From: Saccopteryx bilineata
Taxonomy: Eukaryota > Chordata > Mammalia > Chiroptera > Emballonuridae
NCBI RefSeq assembly: GCF_036850765.1
Contig: NC_089495.1
Span: forward strand, 67,308,410 to 67,372,409
Length of the DNA stretch: 64,000 nucleotides
Direction of reading: 5' to 3'
Within the stretch, counting starts at the first letter, position 1. Each line of letters begins with the position of its first letter. Made by a program: the position numbers and the translations under genes. The notes under the pieces are model-generated. The model was not told the origin of the DNA, made no database searches, and saw only the letters and a program-made list of their open reading frames with translations. Positions 45,040 to 56,970 of the stretch are shown piece by piece.

Positions 45040-46770
45040 ACCTGATAAGAAGTTAATATCCAAAATATATGAACTATGACAATTCAATAGCAATATTAAT
45101 AATAATAACCTAATTGACAAAATGACAAAAGACCTGTACAGATATTCTTCCAAAGAAGACATAAAAATGATCATAGGTATCTGAAAAGTTACTCAACATC
45201 ACTAATCATCAGGTAACTGCAAAGCAAAACTGCAATGAAATACACTTCACACCTATCAAAATGGCTATTATCAAAAAGACAAACAATAACAAGCATTGTC
45301 AAACATGTAAAGAAATTGGAACTCTTGTATATTGTTGTGGAAATCTAAATTCATGCAGCTGGTATGAAAACAATATGGAATTTCTTCAAAAATTAAAAAT
45401 AGAACTACCATAGGCTCCTGAAATCCCATTTCTGAGTATATATCTGAAATAATTAAAGTTAGGATCTCAAAGAGTTATTTGCATTCCCATGTTCATTGCA
45501 GCATTACTCAGAGTAGTCCAATTTGGGAAACAACTTAAATGCACATTGTTAGATGAATGGATAATGGAAAAGTGGTATGTATATACATACATGTAGTATT
45601 ATTCAGCCATAAAAGAGAAGAAAACCCTTGCCATTTGCAATAATATGGATGAATCTAGAGAAGATTAGGTTTAAGTGAAATATAGTTGTCACTCACCATA
45701 TCACAGTTCACTTTTTGTGGTCTCACTGTATCAGGGATTTTTAAATTGTATATATCTAATTTTGTATTGCAGATTTTTCGCTATATTGCAGGATTTTGTA
45801 GTATATAGATATTTTTATATATTTATTATTTTAATTATTTTTTTCAATAAAATAAGCATTTTTAGCCTAAAAAATTGAAAACAATATAAAAATATTAAAA
45901 ATATTAATTAAAACACATTAAATAAATATTAAATAAAAAATACATAGCATACAGCAGATGAGCTGTAATGCTCTCCTTGGCTGAGCAGTACATTCATCTC
46001 ATCATCAACACCGTCATCATCATCAGTACTGCACAGCTAATTTATCATCTTCATCATTCAAGTTGTAGTATATCCACTGGTGAGTACCCATATAGAATTT
46101 TATCTTATTAAAATTATGTAGGTTTCAGAGTATGGAATGTGTTTAAGAGCATAAGAAGTGTTTATAAGAGTGTGGAAAAGGTTTATAAGAGTGTGTGGAG
46201 GGTTTATAAAGTCTTAAATATATATAAATAATAAAATACATATAAGGTCGCTATTTTGTGGATTTTTACTTATTACAAGGGGTTCTGGAACCTAACCCCC
46301 CCATGATAGATGAGGTACCACTAATCCATTCAAAGAAGTAAGGACAAATGTTTCATTATTCTCTTTAGATGAGGTATCCAAAGCAGTCAAACTCTCAGAA
46401 GCAGAAAGTAGAATGGTGGTTTCCAGAGGTTGAGATAGAGAAAAACTGGGAGTTACTGTTCAAGAGGTATAAAATTTCAGTTATATAAATGAATAAGTTT
46501 TGGACATGTGCTGTACAACATAGTGTCCATTATTAATAGTGCTGTATTTTTCATTTAAAAAAAATAAGGTAGATGTCATTGTAAATGTTCTTAATATATA
46601 CATACATAAACACACAAAAAAATGGCATGAGAAAACATTTGGAGGTGATTAATATGCTTTTACCTTGAATTTGATGATGGTCATATAGCTGTATATATAC
46701 AGATTTTGATATGGCAAGTATACTACAATCTTTTTAAAATTATCCCTTAGTAAAATATTTGTTGTACACA
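45040..46770 (+). mobile_element. L1 3' end, split by a Tigger-like element
   Basis: ORF2 C-terminal region and 3' UTR: ttactcaacatcactaatca, attactcagagtagtccaat, gtagtattattcagccataa up to gtttaagtgaaa (45680). It resumes at atccattcaaagaagtaagg (46324) with agaatggtggtttccagagg and ctgtacaacatagtgtccat. Coding is decayed. Confidence 0.88.
45683..46321. mobile_element. Tigger/pogo-like element inside L1
   Basis: The left end reads tagttgtcactcaccatatc. The right end, inverted, reads gtggtacctcatctatcatg. TA flanks it at 45681-45682 and 46322-46323, and the L1 is continuous around it. The sub-terminal parts keep the diverged nature of 'cgcggattttt' repeats (tgtggatttttacttattac). No intact frame remains. 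The family is inferred from end structure. Confidence 0.68.
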
Positions 46771-47055
46771 GAAAACTTTAACTTAAAATAACACTGTTTT
46801 TTTCTGAATCATCCAGCTCTAAAGACTCTAAGTATAAATAATTTAAAGATAATCATCATTAACACTTGACACCTAAAAAAATATAAAACATTTTGTTGTC
46901 ATTGTAATAAATGTTTAATGATATCTTACTGAATATTAGGTAAAATAATATGCATTTAAATAACATATTTTGGGAAGGGGATCTTTTTCTGGGCTATGTT
47001 TAAATTCTCTTAAAAGCAATAAAATGTGAGATTAGTTCCATGTTGACTGAAGATG
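46771..47055. other. AT-rich sequence, nothing recognised
   Basis: No gene or named repeat was seen. Confidence 0.45.
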
Positions 47056-47072
47056 AAAAAGAACTGGTTATT

Positions 47073-47460
47073 GCCTGACCAGGCAGTGGCACAATGAATA
47101 GAGTGTCGGACTGGGATGTGAAGGATCCAGGTTCGAAATCCCAAGGTCTCTGGCTTGAGCACAGTCTCACCAGCTTGAGTGTGGTGTCACTGGCTTGAGC
47201 GTGGGATCATAGATATGACCCCATGGTCTCTGGCTTGAAGCCCAAGGTCATTGGCTTGAGCCCAAGGTCACTAGCTTGAGCAAGGAGTCACTTGCTCTGC
47301 TGCAGCCCCAGGTTCAAGGCACATATGAGAAAGCTATCAATGAACAACTAAGGAGACTAAGGAGCTGTAACAAAGAATTGATACTTCTCATCTCTCTCTC
47401 TCTTCCTGTCTGTCCCTGTTTTTCTCTCTGTCTGTCTCTCTCTCTCTGTCACAGGAAGAA
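47073..47460 (+). mobile_element. long 'cttgagc' SINE
   Basis: Starts gcctgaccaggcagtggcac, has six or more ggcttgagc-type units, then the caatgaacaactaagg motif and a pyrimidine end. Diverged target duplication aaaagaactggttatt (47057-47072) against aaaagaattgattatt (47463-47478). Confidence 0.92.
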
Positions 47461-47478
47461 AAAAAAGAATTGATTATT

Positions 47479-48859
47479 ATCAAATTGCTGTTAAAATTTT
47501 TTCATATTTTAACATTTTTTAAATTTCATATATAAAATAATATTGATCAAATAAAACAATATAAACAAAACCCTGTATCAGCATCTTTTGTCTGGAAACC
47601 TTCCAGTTTTAAGTGAAGTATCTGCCCATATACAGTAGAAAATGATGGGAGTGTTAAGAAATTAACATCTCCAAAGCACCTCTCAGCTAATGTCTGATGA
47701 GTTTTTATGTACATACAATAGTTCCCTTTACATAAGATGATATTAATGTGCTTAATAAAAATTTCCTTAAAGTTTTTTTTCTTAAAACTAAGTTCCAGAC
47801 ACTCATAATAGTAACAAGATGGACAATGCACCCATTAACTGTAACTGTTCTCCTTACTAACTTCTCCACTTCCATACTGATTTCCTTTTCACTTTTCAAA
47901 TAAATTCCTTTCACACATTTTCTTTTCACAGATAGTAAAAGTATGCTTGTCTTCAGTCACATAACTTTTAATAATGAGTCTATATTAAACACGTATGGGT
48001 TGTATATAAATGTATATGATGAAAGGAAGAGTTTGATGAGTGCATATCACATAACTATAAAGAATAGCACCATTATTAAATAGAAGTAATCAGATATAAA
48101 CATGTTCAGTTTTTATATGGCATTACTCATTCAGTGACAAAATTAATGTTCACCCATATTGTAGAGCCTATTTTAAGTGTCACTTATTCTACACATTCTC
48201 TCTGATTTATCTCGTTTATTTCTGTGAAATCGACTTTCACTTAAACGTTTTCAAATGTCTATCCTCAATTTCTAAGTCAAACCTAATATTCAGATTCATA
48301 TTGCAAATTTCTTAATAAACATGTCCAATTAGATATTCCATGACCACCTTAAACTCAATATACTTACTTCTCCAATCATTATGCATGATCCATACCACCT
48401 GCTCTTTCTTCTCTTTTGTATAACACCATTTTTCAAATAAGAAAATTAAATTTTATTATTGATCTGATTATTTTTTTCACTTCAACATCAAAGTCATTAA
48501 AAGGTATGCAATTCTATTTCTAGCACACCATGTCTCTCTGAGTAGAAGCTATCATCATTTGTCATCAGGATTATCACACATCTCCCTACTAGCCTATCTG
48601 ATTCAGTCTTTTCTCTTCCAGCATATTCTGGAATATACCTGACCTAATAACCAATTATTATTTCTCTTCTCCTCTCAGAGTGGGTGCCCCATCCTTAGTT
48701 TCACATTCACAACTCAACATGGCTCAGTTGTTTTAATGTACTGTATTTTCTAAAATGTCTGGTTATAGACTCAGACTTTTTGTCTGCCTAAAATTTACGT
48801 CCCCCTTTCCCCATTTAAGGTTAATTTATAGGTATGTTTTAAATATTACATTATATTTA
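47479..48859. other. AT-rich sequence, nothing recognised
   Basis: No coding or RNA gene was recognised. The 94- and 74-residue minus-strand frames at 47547-47929 have no domain and overlap each other. Confidence 0.45.
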
Positions 48860-49090
48860 TATTCATTCATTTGTTCAAGAAAATTGTCTTGAGTGTCATC
48901 TCTGACAAAATTTATTTTAGATACAGGAATAAAGACAATATCAGTGAATATAAATGGAGTTCACCTTCTACTGGGTCTCAAAGAAGTGATATCATGATTA
49001 TAAAAAAAAAAAGTTAGGATAGATAAATGGGTGGGCAAAGTGGCCAGATAAACTATTCTGATGAGATGGTTATCTGAGCGGGAATCTGAA
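48860..49090 (-). repeat. L2 3' end, antisense
   Basis: attcattcatttgttcaaga followed by agatacaggaataaagacaa and atggagttcaccttctactg is the order expected for the complement of an L2 3' end. Confidence 0.62.
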
Positions 49091-49110
49091 TGAAATAAGG
49101 GAGTGAACTA

Positions 49111-49609
49111 GTGGTGGGATTCAGCCAGTTTGCACTGGTTCAAAAGAACTGATACCTAATTTTTTGTTAGATGGCCAACTGGTTATTAATATGGCACCTG
49201 TAATCAGAGTTTTCTCTAAGGTGAATGGCTGGGCAGCCGCATAATGTGGAAAATACAAATTTTTATTCTTTACTCTTTTTTAACATTTATCTGTGCAATA
49301 GCATATTCTCAACACCAGTAGTAATCTTCATTTTATCTATAGGTAAACAAAAATTGCAAAAGAGGATACCAATGAAAAAGCAATATGGAAATATTTTAAA
49401 TAACAGTTTTATTGTTTTTTGTCAGGTATTATTTAATATTTTTATTAATATTTTAATTTTTATAACAGTCTAGCTTTGTTTACCTTTTTATTGTTCTAAT
49501 TTAAGTATTAAATGCATGAAATAATTATTTTATTATATATTTTTTTGTACTTAAAATGTTCATCAGGGCAGAGAACTGGTTGTTACATTATTTGAATCCC
49601 CCTACTGGG
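49111..49609. mobile_element. hAT-like nonautonomous element, about 500 bp
   Basis: The left end gtggtgggattcagccagtt and the inverted right end (ccagtagggggattcaaata) are related. gtgaacta occurs at 49103-49110 and 49610-49617, consistent with an 8-bp target duplication. The exact edges are uncertain by 2-3 bp because element and flank share bases. The open frame inside (49225-49473) has no recognised domain. Confidence 0.68.
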
Positions 49610-49620
49610 GTGAACTATAT

Positions 49621-49918
49621 AATCATTTAGGGTAAACAGTCTCCAAGACGACACAACAGCCAGAGTATGGATACCCTTAGGTAAAAGTCAGTAGTAAAGG
49701 TTTAGGAAAAGCAGAGATCAAAGTATTTATCTCTCACTATCCTGACATTTTTGGTCTGATTTATATAACTCTCCACATAGCTTTTGCATCATACTTTCAT
49801 ATAAACTGATACACTTCATGTAACCATCTGTTCAGTGATTGTTCTTTCAACATTTATGGAAGCATTTTAAGAGCAGGGTCCATTCCTAACTTTTTCACTC
49901 AATGTCTATGATAAAAAG

Positions 49919-49920
<2 letters not shown>
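49621..49920. other. unique sequence, nothing recognised
   Basis: No gene or named repeat was seen. Confidence 0.45.
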
Positions 49921-49956
<36 letters not shown>

Positions 49957-50199
49957 ACAGAGACAGAGAGAGTGTCAAAGAGAGGGACAGATAGGGACAG
50001 ACAGAAAGGGAAAGAGATGAGAAGCATCAATTCTTTGTTCTGGCACCTTAGTTGTTCACTGATTACTTTCTCATATATTTCTTGACCAGGAAGCTACAGC
50101 AGAGTGGGTGACCCCTTGCTCAAGCCAGTGACTTGGGCTCAAGCCAGTGACCATGGGATTGTGTTTATGATCCCATATTGCACCACTACCTGATCAGGC
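49921..50199 (-). mobile_element. long 'cttgagc' SINE, antisense, with (TA)n
   Basis: A (TA)n run (49923-49952) precedes tttgacagagacagagagag. The element ends accactacctgatcaggc. The middle is shortened relative to other copies. Confidence 0.85.
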
Positions 50200-50257
50200 T
50201 CAATATATATTTTATTTAAAAGTATAAGCAAATATTCCTATCAAAATACATATATGT

Positions 50258-51210
50258 CTTTACGTATCAATATTTCTGAGTTTTTGGGGTATATACCCAG
50301 TAGAGGGATTGCTGAGTCATAAGGTAGTTCTATTTTCAGTTTTTTGAGGAACCACCATACTTTCTTCCATAATGGTTGTACTACTTTACATTCCCACCAA
50401 CAGTGAATGAGGGTTCCTTTTTCTCCACAGCCACTCCAACATTTGCTATTACCTGTCTTGTTAATAATAGTTAATCTAACAGGTGTGAGGTGGTATCTCA
50501 TAGCAGTTTTGATTTGCATTTCTCTAATAACTAAAGAAGATGAGCATCTTTTCATATATCTGTTGGCCATTTGTATTTCTTCCTGGAAGAAGTGTCTGTT
50601 CATATCCTCTTCCCATTTTTTTATTGGATTGTTTGTTTGTCTGTTGTTGAGTTTTATGAGTTCTTTGTATATTTTGGATATTAGGCCCTTATCTGAGCTG
50701 TTGTTTGAAAATATCATTTCCCATTTAGTTCATTGCAGCATTGTTCACAGTGGCCAGGACATGGAAACAAACAAAAAGCCCATCAATAGATGACTGGATA
50801 AAGAAGATGTGGCACATATACACTATGGAATACTACTCAGCCATAAGAAATGATGACATCGGATCATTTACAGCAAAATGGTGGGATCTTGATAACATTA
50901 TACGAAGTGAAATAAGTAAATCAGAAAAAACCAGGAACTGCATTATTCCATACGTAGATGGGACATAAAAGTGAAACTAAGAGACATTGATAAGAATGTG
51001 GTGATTATGGGGGGAGGGGGGAGAGGGAGAGGGAAAGGGGGAAGGGGAGGGGCACAAAAACAACTAGATAGAAGGTGACAGAGGACAATCTGACTTTGGG
51101 TGATGAGTATGCAACATAATTGAATGACAAGATAACCTGGAGTTGTTATCTTTGAATATATGTATCCTGATTTATTGATGTCACCCCATTAAAAAAATAA
51201 AATTATTAAA
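50258..51210. mobile_element. young L1 insertion with 5' inversion and target duplications
   Basis: 50258-about 50730 is ORF2 C-terminal region on the minus strand, still open for 159 codons (50241-50717). About 50731-51210 continues on the plus strand with the next ORF2 segment (open at 50741-50968, TMEYYSAIRNDDIGSFTAKW), stop, G-rich 3' UTR and A-rich tail. The two halves are nearly adjacent in L1, with only a few codons lost. Target duplication aaaatacatatatgt at 50243-50257 and aaaatacatatatatgt at 51211-51227. It is 5'-truncated and cannot move. Confidence 0.93.
51010..51052 (+). repeat. G-rich polypurine tract of the L1 3' UTR
   Basis: A run of G blocks separated by A or GA, with at least four tracts of three or more G in close succession. 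This is the usual L1 3' UTR feature and fits a G-quadruplex pattern. Confidence 0.85.
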
Positions 51211-51246
51211 AAAATACATATATATGTGTAAGAATATGTGTGTGTA

Positions 51247-51289
<43 letters not shown>

Positions 51290-51362
51290 TTCATTTTTAC
51301 CACAAAGTATTTTTATTCTTGTATCCTGTTTGCTTTTCCATTTGTAAATAAAATTATGTATA

Positions 51363-51530
51363 GGTCTTGGCTAGTTGGTAGAGTATCTTCAGAACTGCCA
51401 ATTTTTCAGGTTCCATCTAGGGTCAATGCACATAAGGGAAGTGGCCAATGAATGCTCAATTAAGTAGAGCAGAGAATGAATGCATCTCTCTCTCTTTCTC
51501 TCTCGATTTCTCTTTTTATATTTTTTTCCC
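51363..51530 (+). mobile_element. short old tRNA-derived SINE
   Basis: Begins ggtcttggctagttggtaga with ttccatctagggtcaatgca and a (CT)n-rich end. Same diverged group as 11939-12099. Confidence 0.72.
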
Positions 51531-51650
51531 AGTGTGGATATTTGACCCAGCACCATGCATTTAAAAGTTGTTGAGTTTTGGGGGGATTTTTTTGTATTTT
51601 GGTTTTTGTGTGTATATCATTAGTGAATACTCTTAATTAAATATTTATGA

Positions 51651-52010
51651 GCCCTGGCCCGTTGGCTCAGTGGTAGGGTCGGCCTAGCATATGAAGGTCC
51701 TGGGCTCGATTCCTGGACAGGGCACACAGGAGAAGCGCCCAACTGCTTCTCCACCCCTCCCCCTCTCCTTCCTCTATATCTCTCTCTTGCCCTCTCACAG
51801 CCAAGGCTCCATTGGAACAAAGTTGACCCGGCACTGAGGATGGCTTCATGGCCTCTGACTCAGTTGCTAGAATGACTCCATTGCAATGAAGCAACAGCCC
51901 AGATGGGTAGAACATCACCCCCTAGTAGGCTTGCTGGGTAGATTCCAGTCAGGCGCATGCAGGAGTCTGTCTCTCCATTTCCCAGCTTCTCACTTCAGAA
52001 AAATACAAAA
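51651..52010 (+). mobile_element. tRNA-derived SINE
   Basis: Head gccctggcccgttggctcag, B box gggctcgattcctggac, full body and A-rich tail. Short likely target duplication atttatga (51643-51650) against aattatga after the tail. Confidence 0.92.
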
Positions 52011-52477
52011 AAAAAATTATGAAAGTAAGTTTCTGGATAACCATATATTTAATACTGATAATGAAAAGTAAAATGGAGTACACATGGACAAAAGCATCAC
52101 TTAAAATAGAGTCAGAATGCTAATGGGGTCTGTGCACTTCTGCCTCAGTTATCACAGATGCTTTTAAGTTATTAAACTTGCTAAATTCAACTTAAATTTG
52201 TGCTACAAACATTATGGAAAACTGATGTCTGGACAAATATGGACTTTACGTCTTCGTTGTAGATTTCACTCACCTCATTTGCATCTTGGGACTAACCAGT
52301 CCTTATTGACCTAGCCAGAAAACCTTCATTTGCATGAAAGAATTGCCATTATAAACCCTGCTTTTCTTTGTTCTCTTTTGGGTGTAGTTTGGATTGCTAC
52401 CTAGTTCTGTGTACATCCCTTTTTTTATTTTTTTATTTTTAATAATAGCCTGAATCTCTTCTGTGATTAACAAAATA
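52011..52477. other. unique sequence, nothing recognised
   Basis: No gene or named repeat was seen between the SINE and the next transposon. Confidence 0.45.
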
Positions 52478-52888
52478 CAGTGATACATCCATTTTTGTTG
52501 ACAATCCGTCTGAAAACAATCGGCGAAATTCTAAACCGACAAAAAGCAAGGCAATTATTTCCATATGAATCAATGTAAATCCAATTACTATATGCAGTAC
52601 CGACTTACATGTAATTGTAGTATTAGCACTTGCAATAAATAAGAAAAGCACAAAAACACAGGAAAGCAATAGAATTGTTAGGCTAGATCCGCAGGGTGAT
52701 GGTCACACAACGAGAAACAGCACCATATACTGAGCAGGAAAACCCGTGGGTCACCCTTTGTTTTCACAAAGTTGGCAGTAAGGTCTCATGGGCACACTGA
52801 CAAAATATGAGACAAATTTTTTGCTGAAAAAATCAATGAAAACTGAAACCAATGATAACCAAACTCAACAAAAACCTAGGTATTACTG
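52478..52888. mobile_element. Tigger/pogo-like MITE, 411 bp
   Basis: The left end is cagtgatacatccatttttg. The inverted right end reads cagtaatacctaggtttttg. TA flanks it at 52476-52477 and 52889-52890. CAG…CTG ends with TA duplication are the pogo/Tigger pattern. No transposase frame remains. Confidence 0.88.
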
Positions 52889-52890
52889 TA

Positions 52891-53689
52891 CCTTAGAACA
52901 ATTTTTTTTAAACTAACTAGTATAATAAGAATGATTGGTTGGTCATAATATTGCTGAAATAAATTGAGAACAAAAAGAATGAACTCAAGGATTTAAATTT
53001 TAAGTTCATTTCAGCATATTTGATCCTGAAAGTTTCTATATCTGTCCTGAAAGAACTTTTATCTGCTATAGTCACAGAGCTGGAGTTTTTGAAAACCATG
53101 TCCAGAGTCTTTACATACAAATGACTAAATTATAATTTAATTTGAATCTTCAGCCATGCAGGGTGTCTATCCTCTGCTAAATTGAGGGCGATTTTTGACA
53201 AGGAATAGGATTCTGAAAGTTGGAAGAGGGACATAGGTAGATTCTGATGAATCTGGGGACATTAAATTCCTAAATTCTGCTCAGTCTCTTTTTGCCAGTA
53301 AAGCAGTTCTTCTTCCCCTGTCTGAGTCTGTTAATCCTATTGGGCCTAAGGAGCCTGATTAGTCTCCCCTGAAATAGCTGCCTAAAAGGACACTACTGAT
53401 TTGCTTTAGAACATAGCCTTACCACCATTTCTTGCTTCTAGACCTATATTAGACTCAAGTCTAAGTTTCCAAAAAAAGAACTACAAAGATTGACCCATGT
53501 AAAAGTACACATAGTTCAAAATAAATGATGATTCTTTTTCTAATTTACATAGATATATAGCAGTGAAATATATGTGAGAATCGATATTAAGAATGAGATA
53601 ATGGCAGGAGAAACATTCAATTTGACCAAGCTGAATTTATTCACATAGACCTACTAAACTGTGTATTTACAATAAAAATCAAATGCCAT
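52891..53689. other. no gene; unassigned
   Basis: 53210-53420 is less AT-rich and could be an old repeat (gctcagtctctttttgccag), but I cannot name it. Confidence 0.35.
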
Positions 53690-54010
53690 GCCCTTTCTTA
53701 AGCCCTCAAAAGAGTTCTCACTACATTTAGAAGAAAATTTGACAATTTTCCTTTGTTTACATGGCTCCGATCAGCTTCATCTTGTATGATGACTAGGTGT
53801 CTATGTTCCTTACTCATATGCTCCATGTACAATTTTTGAGCACATCAAGCTCTCTCCTGACTGAAAGCTTTCCATTTGAAAATCTCAAGGTTTCTCTTTA
53901 ACTACTTCCTTTTGTCCATGTTTCATCCTCAAATTTAGAGTAAATATAACTTCATCCACTATTTTTTCACATCCTAGTGCTTTATTTTCTTTTAAATAGT
54001 TATTAATGTG
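53690..54010 (+). repeat. L2 fragment
   Basis: The order catggctccgatcagcttca, ttttgagcacatcaagctct, cctgactgaaagctttccat, ttcctttttgtcc-like matches the end of the L2 coding region and start of its 3' UTR. Confidence 0.65.
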
Positions 54011-54526
54011 AATAACGATTCATTCATGAATTCACTACCTGTTTCTCTGTCACAAAACCCCAATATTCACATTTAAAGTCTATGAGACAAGAAGAACAGT
54101 GCTCGGCACAGGTACCTCGTTAGAAAATCTTTATTTAAAAAATTAATCCAAATTATACATGTCAGTATAACACTGATATACTTTATAAATATTTTGTAAT
54201 AGTGTCTAAAAAGTCTACACATTTAAAAAATTAAAACTCTAAACATTTTCAGCATACTAAACAAAATAATATAAAAATATTTACATTTACAAATGATAAA
54301 CCAGCCTTATGTAATCAATATACAAATTTCTTGAGATGTGGAGGATAATGTATTTTAGAATGAATTTTTTTTTCTTAAATCACAGCAACAGTAACGTTCA
54401 TAAACCTAACATTGTCAACTATAACACATACTGACATACATATCAGACTTGCATAGTTCAGTTATTAAAAAATACTTTTCTTAGAAGAAAATACTGATTT
54501 CACTATATAAATAGATACATTTTTTT
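54011..54526. other. AT-rich sequence, nothing recognised
   Basis: No gene or named repeat was seen. Confidence 0.45.
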
Positions 54527-54837
54527 GTGTGACAAAGAGAGAGACAGAGAGAGGGACGGATAGGGGCAGACTGACAGGAAGGGTGAGAGATGAGAAGCAT
54601 CAATTCTTCGTTGGGGCTCCTTAGTTGTTCATTGATTGGTTTCTCATATGTGCCCTAACTGTGGGGCTACAGCAGACCCAGTAACCCCTTGCTCAAGTCA
54701 GCGACCTTGGGCTCAAGCTGGTGAGCCTTGCTCAAACCAGATGAACCCGCACTCAATCTAGCAACTTCGGGGTTTTGAACCTGGGTCCTCCACATCCCAG
54801 TTTGACGCTCTATCCACTGCACCACCGCTGGTCAGGC
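54527..54837 (-). mobile_element. long 'cttgagc' SINE, antisense
   Basis: Begins tgtgacaaagagagagacag and ends tgcaccaccgctggtcaggc. The middle holds caagctggtgagccttgctc-type units. Confidence 0.9.
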
Positions 54838-55192
54838 TAAATGATTGCATTTAAGTCGTCTTTTTTTTGTTATTATTTTTTAATGGCATCTTAATCACAT
54901 TCTAGCATAGGTTCAGATGTCTGTCTTCTGCAGGTCACTCACAGGTCCTTGAAGTTTTGATAATTGCATATTAGACAGAATAAAATATAATGTAAAATTT
55001 TAACTAAGGGTGTTTTATAAATAATTACGTTCATTTTTAAAAGGCCCCCTCTTCAAAGCAATATCAACCAAAAAATAAAAACAACTAATCAACCAAAGTT
55101 CACAAATAGTAAAAAGAAAGTAATGCCAAACAACAATGCTCCTCAGTAAGATATAATCTGATAAAGCTAACGCAGTTCACAATATATATATA
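54838..55192. other. AT-rich sequence, nothing recognised
   Basis: No gene or named repeat was seen. Confidence 0.45.
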
Positions 55193-55375
55193 TTTTTAAT
55201 TTTTAGACAATAACAGAAAGGGAGATTTGTAATTTCACTTATTAATGCATTCATTGGTGGATATTTGTATGTGTCCTGGCCAGGGATCTAACCCACAATT
55301 TAAGCATGCAATTTAGGATATGCAATTTAGGCATATCCAGGTGGAGCTCTACTCAGTCGAGCTACCCACCAGGGC
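55193..55375 (-). mobile_element. short old tRNA-derived SINE, antisense
   Basis: atgtgtcctggccagggatc is the B-box region on the complement, and the end is gagctacccaccagggc. A local near-duplication of gcaatttagg(c/a)ata (55308-55333) inflates the head. Confidence 0.75.
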
Positions 55376-55737
55376 ATTTCACCATATTGGAATGGTCTGA
55401 TAATGGACAGATCCAAGTGTAGGACTTGAGAGGTCACTGGGCACTAACATAGGTAGAGCCAAAGGTGTGAACTAAAGAAAGTAGTTATTATTCATGGCTG
55501 CATGAATTCACTTATTTGTTAACCAGATTATGTGTGAAGCCTACAAGTTTTAGAGCAGTTGTTTCTCCTATGGGATTCAAGTCAATCTAGGTGGGAAAGC
55601 ATGTAACTGGCTATATGTTCTAATAATGACAACCCTAGAAAATATGAATTGGAGATCATGCAAAAAGCTCACCCACCTCATTACATGCTTTATTGCCAAC
55701 GAAGTAACTTGAGACAAACAGAAGCTTAAAAAGTGCT
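55376..55737. other. unique sequence, nothing recognised
   Basis: No gene or named repeat was seen. Confidence 0.45.
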
Positions 55738-55852
55738 AGGTCCTGGCCAATTGGCTCAGTGGAAGAACATCAGCCCAGTGTCTGGATGTCCCAGCTTCAA
55801 TTCTTGGTCAGGGCACGCAGGAGAAGCAACCATCTGCTTCTCCACTCTTCCT

Positions 55853-55915
<63 letters not shown>

Positions 55916-56109
55916 TCCTGCAGCCAAAGCTCCATTAGAGCGAGTTGGCCTGAATGCCAAGGATGACACCATGGCCTCACTTTAGGCACTAAAATGGCTC
56001 CAGTTGCAAAGAAGCACCGGCACAAATGGGCTTGCTGGGTGGATCCTGGTAGGACCCACATAGGAGTCTTTTCCTCTCCCTCCTCACTTCACACTTAATA
56101 AAAATATTT
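55738..56109 (+). mobile_element. tRNA-derived SINE with internal (CT)n
   Basis: Head aggtcctggccaattggctc. About 25 CT units at 55860-55911 have grown in the pyrimidine part of the body. The tail ends in aataaaaatattttt. Approximate target duplication ttaaaaagtgct (55726-55737) against ttaaaaatgct (56110-56120). Confidence 0.92.
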
Positions 56110-56610
56110 TTAAAAATGCTGTATTTTTAAATTAAAATTTCCAAGTTTTTTTCTAAAACATTGAAGATTCTATGTTTTACATTTCACTGATGAAGAAAAA
56201 ATTTTCTAAATAAGATACCTATTTTATCAAAATACTTAAAACGTGTCAGGTGGAGGACTAGGATCTATATCTAATATATATATTCTCTTCACATTTTCAA
56301 TTCTGAATCAGTTGCCTTAACAACTAAAATATATATTCACTTTTATTACCTTAATTGTTCCTGTTAGTTAGAATCATCAAGTCAAAGTTTAAATACTTGA
56401 GGTCAGTACAATATAAAATGCTTTATCAGTGCCACCCAACCACCCGAAAAAGATGGTTATGAATTAGTACTTCAAAAATAAAATAATAAAATGACCAAAC
56501 TTTTCTTATTAATTTTCAAAATTGTTGAATGATTGACTTGTGATGTATTATTAAAATACTGGCTCTCATATTTGATAGGTAATAAGTACAAAGAAACTTA
56601 TGTCAGGTTT
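56110..56610. other. AT-rich sequence, nothing recognised
   Basis: No gene or named repeat was seen. Confidence 0.45.
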
Positions 56611-56618
56611 ATTTAACC

Positions 56619-56970
56619 CAGGAGTAGTCATCCTTTTTATACCTACTGCCCACTTTTGTATCTCTGTTAGTATTAAAATTTTCTAACTGCCCACTGGTTC
56701 CACAGTAATGGTGATTTATAAAGTAGGGAAGTCACTTTACTTTATAAAATTTATAAAGCAGAGTTACAGCAAGTTAAAGCATATAATAATAATTACTTAC
56801 CAAGTACTTTATGTTGATTTTTTGCTAAGTTTGGCAGAACAAATCTTTATAAAACAACTTACTGTAGTTAAATCTATCTTTTTATTTATACTTTGGTTGC
56901 TCCGATACCACCCACCATGAAAGCTGGAATGACCACTAGTGGGCAGTAGGGACCAGATTGACTACCACTG
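56619..56970. mobile_element. hAT-type MITE, 352 bp
   Basis: The left end caggagtagtcatccttttt and the inverted right end (cagtggtagtcaatctggtc) are terminal repeats. Perfect 8-bp target duplication atttaacc at 56611-56618 and 56971-56978. Sub-terminal cccact(g/a)g motifs recur near both ends. No transposase remains. Confidence 0.93.

Noticed and set aside
50407..50793. 128-codon plus-strand frame over the young L1
   Set aside because: It is the complement of the inverted ORF2 part and crosses the inversion junction, so it is a shadow frame.
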